Origin: an uncultured Bacilli bacterium
GTDB lineage: Bacteria > Bacillota_I > Bacilli_A > RF39 > UBA660
Direction: 5' to 3'
Assembly: GCA_934098435.1 (NCBI GenBank)
Contig: CAKOOV010000022.1
Coordinates: 1 to 7,156 of the forward strand
DNA length: 7,156 nt
The position numbers were made by a program, and so were the translations under genes. The first letter of the stretch is position 1. Each line of letters begins with the position of its first letter. A model generated the notes under the pieces. That model worked only from the letters and a program-made list of their open reading frames with translations, made no database searches and was not told where the DNA came from. Of this stretch, positions 5,150-7,156 are shown in pieces.

Positions 5150-5187
5150 TGGATATAAGAAAAACTATAGACATTAATCTATAGTTT
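5150..5187 (-). terminator. Terminator of the Ca2+-ATPase operon
   Basis: A perfect 10-bp stem AAACTATAGA/TCTATAGTTT (5162-5171 with 5178-5187, six-base loop) is followed on the minus strand by TTTTTCTTAT. It lies about 100 bases after the last gene of the operon and just before the promoter of the mqsR operon. Confidence 0.75.
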
Positions 5188-5216
5188 ATATAAATACTTT
5201 TATTTCAGAGACACTT

Positions 5217-5257
5217 GGCCCAGTAAATATTTTTGAAAGACCTTGGGCTTTCAAAAA
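5217..5257 (-). other. 3'-UTR hairpin with possible H-type pseudoknot
   Basis: A perfect 10-bp stem TTTTTGAAAG/CTTTCAAAAA (5230-5239 with 5248-5257) encloses an eight-base loop. The loop's CCCA on the minus strand (5244-5247) can pair with TGGG from 5219-5222, 3' of the stem in the minus-strand transcript. That is the topology of an H-type pseudoknot. The segment is richer in G and C than its surroundings and sits in the untranslated tail of the ATPase operon, ahead of the terminator. Whether it is RNA structure or an insertion relic is not known. Confidence 0.45.
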
Positions 5258-5287
5258 CCTCGAACAATGTAGTGTGAGAGGAATATA

Positions 5288-5713
5288 TTACCTTCTACTT
5301 TTTCCTTTGGAAGATATTAATTCTTCTCTTAGATATCTATAATATTCAATGCAATTAACATATTTATTTTCTTTTTCATTAAATATCCATATAGCAGTTA
5401 AATTTTCTAAAGGAATAGCTCCCATTTGTCCATCTTTTACTTTGGTATAAGGTGCTTCTAGTACTGGCCTTTTATCGTAGTAAAATAGTTTGTCACTACC
5501 TCTAGTCCAAAATAGTTCATTATTATGACCACCTTTTACTTTATCTTTACTTCTTGCATATCCACTAGTTATAATATCTTCTACTTGATGCATGCCAGTT
5601 ACTCTATATACATAATTATCATTTGTCTTCATAGCAATAGGACTATCTTTACCAAAAGCTAATTCTTGGGCAAATACTCTATTTCTAGTAGTTTCTATTC
5701 TATCGTCTTCCAT
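5288..5713 (-). CDS. Unrecognised 141-residue protein, last gene of the ATPase operon
   Basis: I cannot name this family with certainty. It has no signal peptide or membrane segment. A central region (residues about 34-112) looks like a conserved enzyme-like fold: YVYRVTGMHQVEDIITSGYA (34-53), a glycine/histidine turn (GGHNNELFW, 61-69), KLFYYDKRPVLEAPY (75-89), then DGQMGAIPLENLTAIWIF (94-111). The opening (aromatic-arginine, then xxQVxxIIxxGY) faintly resembles the first NAD-binding element of ADP-ribosyltransferase-like folds, but no catalytic set can be assigned; this is speculation. The ATG at 5713 is supported by AGGAG (5719-5723) lying inside the end of the preceding gene, whose stop is only two bases upstream, so the two are co-transcribed and coupled. 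The basic C-terminus (SSKGKSRR) may bind nucleic acid. Confidence 0.7.
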   Translation of the reverse strand: MEDDRIETTRNRVFAQELAFGKDSPIAMKTNDNYVYRVTGMHQVEDIITSGYARSKDKVKGGHNNELFWTRGSDKLFYYDKRPVLEAPYTKVKDGQMGAIPLENLTAIWIFNEKENKYVNCIEYYRYLREELISSKGKSRR

Positions 5714-5715
5714 AT

Positions 5716-6090
5716 TTACTCCTTTTCTATAGTAGTTCTACCACTTATTCTATTATCACTATCTTTAATCCAAAGATAATATTTTTTATATGTAAAGTAA
5801 TTACTCTCTACTTTGTTATTTTCTATTTTATTCCAGCATAATGAATCTATACTGGGAACACTCTTAGTTGTTTTTAGACAGTATTCAGTTGGATCTCCTG
5901 TTGTTGTTATTATAAGTTTATTATTTTCTTTAGTAATACTTTCTATTTTTGCTGTCATATTTTCATTAGGTTTAGCGTAATACTGATTATTATCACTATC
6001 TGGTAAGATATTTTTTGCTACAATGAAACTAAATACTGATAAGATAAATATACCTCCGAGTACTATAAATGTACTATTATTATTTTTCAT
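5716..6090 (-). CDS. Small membrane-anchored extracytoplasmic protein, Ig-like C-terminal domain
   Basis: A 124-residue protein with an N-terminal membrane anchor (residues 7-29, TFIVLGGIFILSVFSFIVAK) after a short positive start, and about 95 residues predicted outside the cell. The outer part looks like one beta-sandwich repeat of the type found in Firmicutes surface proteins: EYCLKTTKSVPSIDSLCW with a pair of cysteines that could form a disulfide, then YYLWIKDSDNRIS, resembling the usual YxWxKDxxGNxS strand ending. No lipobox cysteine and no sortase motif. GGGAGG (6097-6102) lies six bases before the ATG; its start overlaps the end of the ATPase gene by 11 bases, so translation is coupled. 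It could be an accessory of the pump or only a passenger; function unknown. Confidence 0.75.
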   Translation of the reverse strand: MKNNNSTFIVLGGIFILSVFSFIVAKNILPDSDNNQYYAKPNENMTAKIESITKENNKLIITTTGDPTEYCLKTTKSVPSIDSLCWNKIENNKVESNYFTYKKYYLWIKDSDNRISGRTTIEKE

Positions 6091-7156
6091 TTTTAACCTC
6101 CCTGTAATCTTTAAATAATTTTGTATATATTGGTTTTACTAACTCTCCTAATAAAAACATTATAAAACATATTCCGATAGTTATCAAGATATAATTTATT
6201 TTTATACTTGGTACTATAAAGTATTTACTTATTGGGGTTACTAATACTATGACTTGAACTAATAATATTGTTAAGACTCCTAGGGTTAGTTTTTTATTTG
6301 AAAAGATGTCTTTATTTAGTACTGACTTCTTAATATTACGACAAGAGAACGAGAATAGTAATTCATGAGTTACTAAGTAGATAAATAATAATGAACCTGC
6401 GGTATTTACATCTACTTCTTTTGCAAAATAGATAAATATTATTAACATTACTATTGATTTTATGATTGCTCCGATTACTATTTTAGCTGTTAATAATGGA
6501 GTAAAGAAACTTTCGTTATATTTATTAGCAAGAGTATTTTCCATTTGGTCTTCTGTTTTCTTTTCAAAGGCTAACATAATAGCGGGGATACTATCTGTTA
6601 CTAGGTTTATCCATAGTAGTTGTAATGTTGTAAACATTTCCATATTTAGTACCATGGATATGAATACTAGAAGTACTTCTACTATATTACCTGCTAGTAA
6701 GTATAGTATTATTTTCTTGATATTAGAAGTTATTCTTCTTCCTTCTTCAACTCCATCGACGATGGTAGAGAAACTATCATCTACAAGAATACAATCTGCT
6801 ACTTTTTTTACTACTTCAGTTCCTGTTATGCCCATGCCTATTCCAATATCGGCTTTTTGAATAGCAGGTGCATCGTTTACACCATCTCCAGTCATAGCTA
6901 CAACATAACCATTACTTTGTAGTGCATCTACTATCCTTAATTTGGTACTTGGTGATATTCTAGCATAAACATTATATTTTTTTACGGCTTCTTTTAATTC
7001 ATCGTCGGTTAACTTATCTATTTCTTTTCCAGTAGTGGCTCCTTCATCGGTATCGATAATACCAACACTTTTAGCTATTGCACGAGCTGTATTTATACTA
7101 TCTCCTGTTATCATAACTATTTTTATACCAGAATTTTTACAAGTATTAATAGCATT
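6080..7156 (-). CDS. P-type Ca2+-transporting ATPase, C-terminal part (5'-truncated by the window edge)
   Basis: Integral membrane pump that exports cations, probably Ca2+, at the cost of ATP. The window holds the last 358 residues of a protein usually near 880-900; the frame is open to the right edge, and the Met at 7114 is internal. Visible motifs are MITGDSINTARAIA of the phosphorylation domain, TGDGVNDAPAIQKADIGIGM with the Mg-binding GDGVND hinge, and the loop into M5. M5 reads SNIKKIILYLLAGNIVEVL, with the Asn/Glu positions used for Ca2+; M6 reads LLWINLVTDSIPA, keeping the N, T and D that coordinate Ca2+ in SERCA-type pumps. Segments M7-M10 then follow with a short basic tail. The P1B metal-binding CPC is absent, so type IIA/IIB calcium pump is preferred; Mn2+ is possible. 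The phosphorylated Asp of DKTGT is outside the window. First visible gene of the operon; its promoter is off the right edge. Confidence 0.93.
   Translation of the reverse strand, partial: NAINTCKNSGIKIVMITGDSINTARAIAKSVGIIDTDEGATTGKEIDKLTDDELKEAVKKYNVYARISPSTKLRIVDALQSNGYVVAMTGDGVNDAPAIQKADIGIGMGITGTEVVKKVADCILVDDSFSTIVDGVEEGRRITSNIKKIILYLLAGNIVEVLLVFISMVLNMEMFTTLQLLWINLVTDSIPAIMLAFEKKTEDQMENTLANKYNESFFTPLLTAKIVIGAIIKSIVMLIIFIYFAKEVDVNTAGSLLFIYLVTHELLFSFSCRNIKKSVLNKDIFSNKKLTLGVLTILLVQVIVLVTPISKYFIVPSIKINYILITIGICFIMFLLGELVKPIYTKLFKDYREVKNEK

Noticed and set aside
5205..5297. About 30 open codons on the minus strand after the last ATPase-operon gene
   Set aside because: There is no ATG, and the frame is explained by the hairpin/pseudoknot segment; considered as an insertion-sequence relic, but no transposase motif or terminal repeat pair was found.
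6462..6860. 132-codon plus-strand frame opposite the Ca2+-ATPase
   Set aside because: It is a mirror frame of a strongly conserved P-type ATPase coding region, with no promoter or ribosome binding site.
1..7156. Mycoplasma-type code with TGA as tryptophan
   Set aside because: All tryptophans in the clear genes use TGG, and no gene needs TGA read-through to match its family.

Overview
The window looks like a chromosomal segment of a very AT-rich (about 25-30% G+C by eye) low-GC Gram-positive bacterium. The pointers are strong GGAGG/AAGGGGG ribosome binding sites, near-consensus SigA-type promoters, many short U-tract terminators and a LysR regulator and calcium-pump fragment of Firmicutes type. 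A gut Bacilli/Erysipelotrichia-like lineage would fit, but that is inference. Tryptophan is always TGG and every gene stop is TAA or TAG, so nothing suggests the Mycoplasma code.

Layout: (1) 1-1613: a divergent promoter region, then a two-gene operon of a DarT-type DNA ADP-ribosyltransferase toxin and its NADAR-type hydrolase antitoxin, ending in a terminator that also works for the opposite strand. (2) 1618-3253: an unrecognised minus-strand gene, apparently cut short by a one-base frameshift in an A-run, divergent from a full-length LysR-family regulator. The 128-bp space between them holds two operator-like dyads. (3) 3254-3702: no intact gene. It has a minus-strand terminator, a start-less coding remnant and, on the plus strand, what looks like a self-contained structured small RNA (promoter, about 115 nt of hairpins, terminator). 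(4) 3703-5140: a minus-strand toxin-antitoxin operon. The MqsR-family toxin is frameshifted near its C-terminus; the intact antitoxin has an MqsA/YgiT-like zinc ribbon, a helix-turn-helix and a C-terminal Panacea (DUF4065) domain. (5) 5150-7156: a minus-strand operon running in from the right edge: the C-terminal part of a P-type Ca2+-ATPase, a small membrane-anchored extracytoplasmic protein and an unrecognised 141-residue protein, followed by a possible RNA pseudoknot and a terminator.

Two toxin-antitoxin loci of different chemistry within 5 kb (nucleobase ADP-ribosylation and mRNA cleavage), a decayed ORF, an orphan RNA and two frameshifted genes make this look like an accessory/defence island beside a housekeeping transport operon. 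No transposase, integrase, tRNA, rRNA or CRISPR repeat was seen. The most informative points are the broken MqsR toxin next to an intact Panacea antitoxin, the free-standing RNA at about 3563-3677, and the DarT/NADAR pair with an N-terminally extended toxin.
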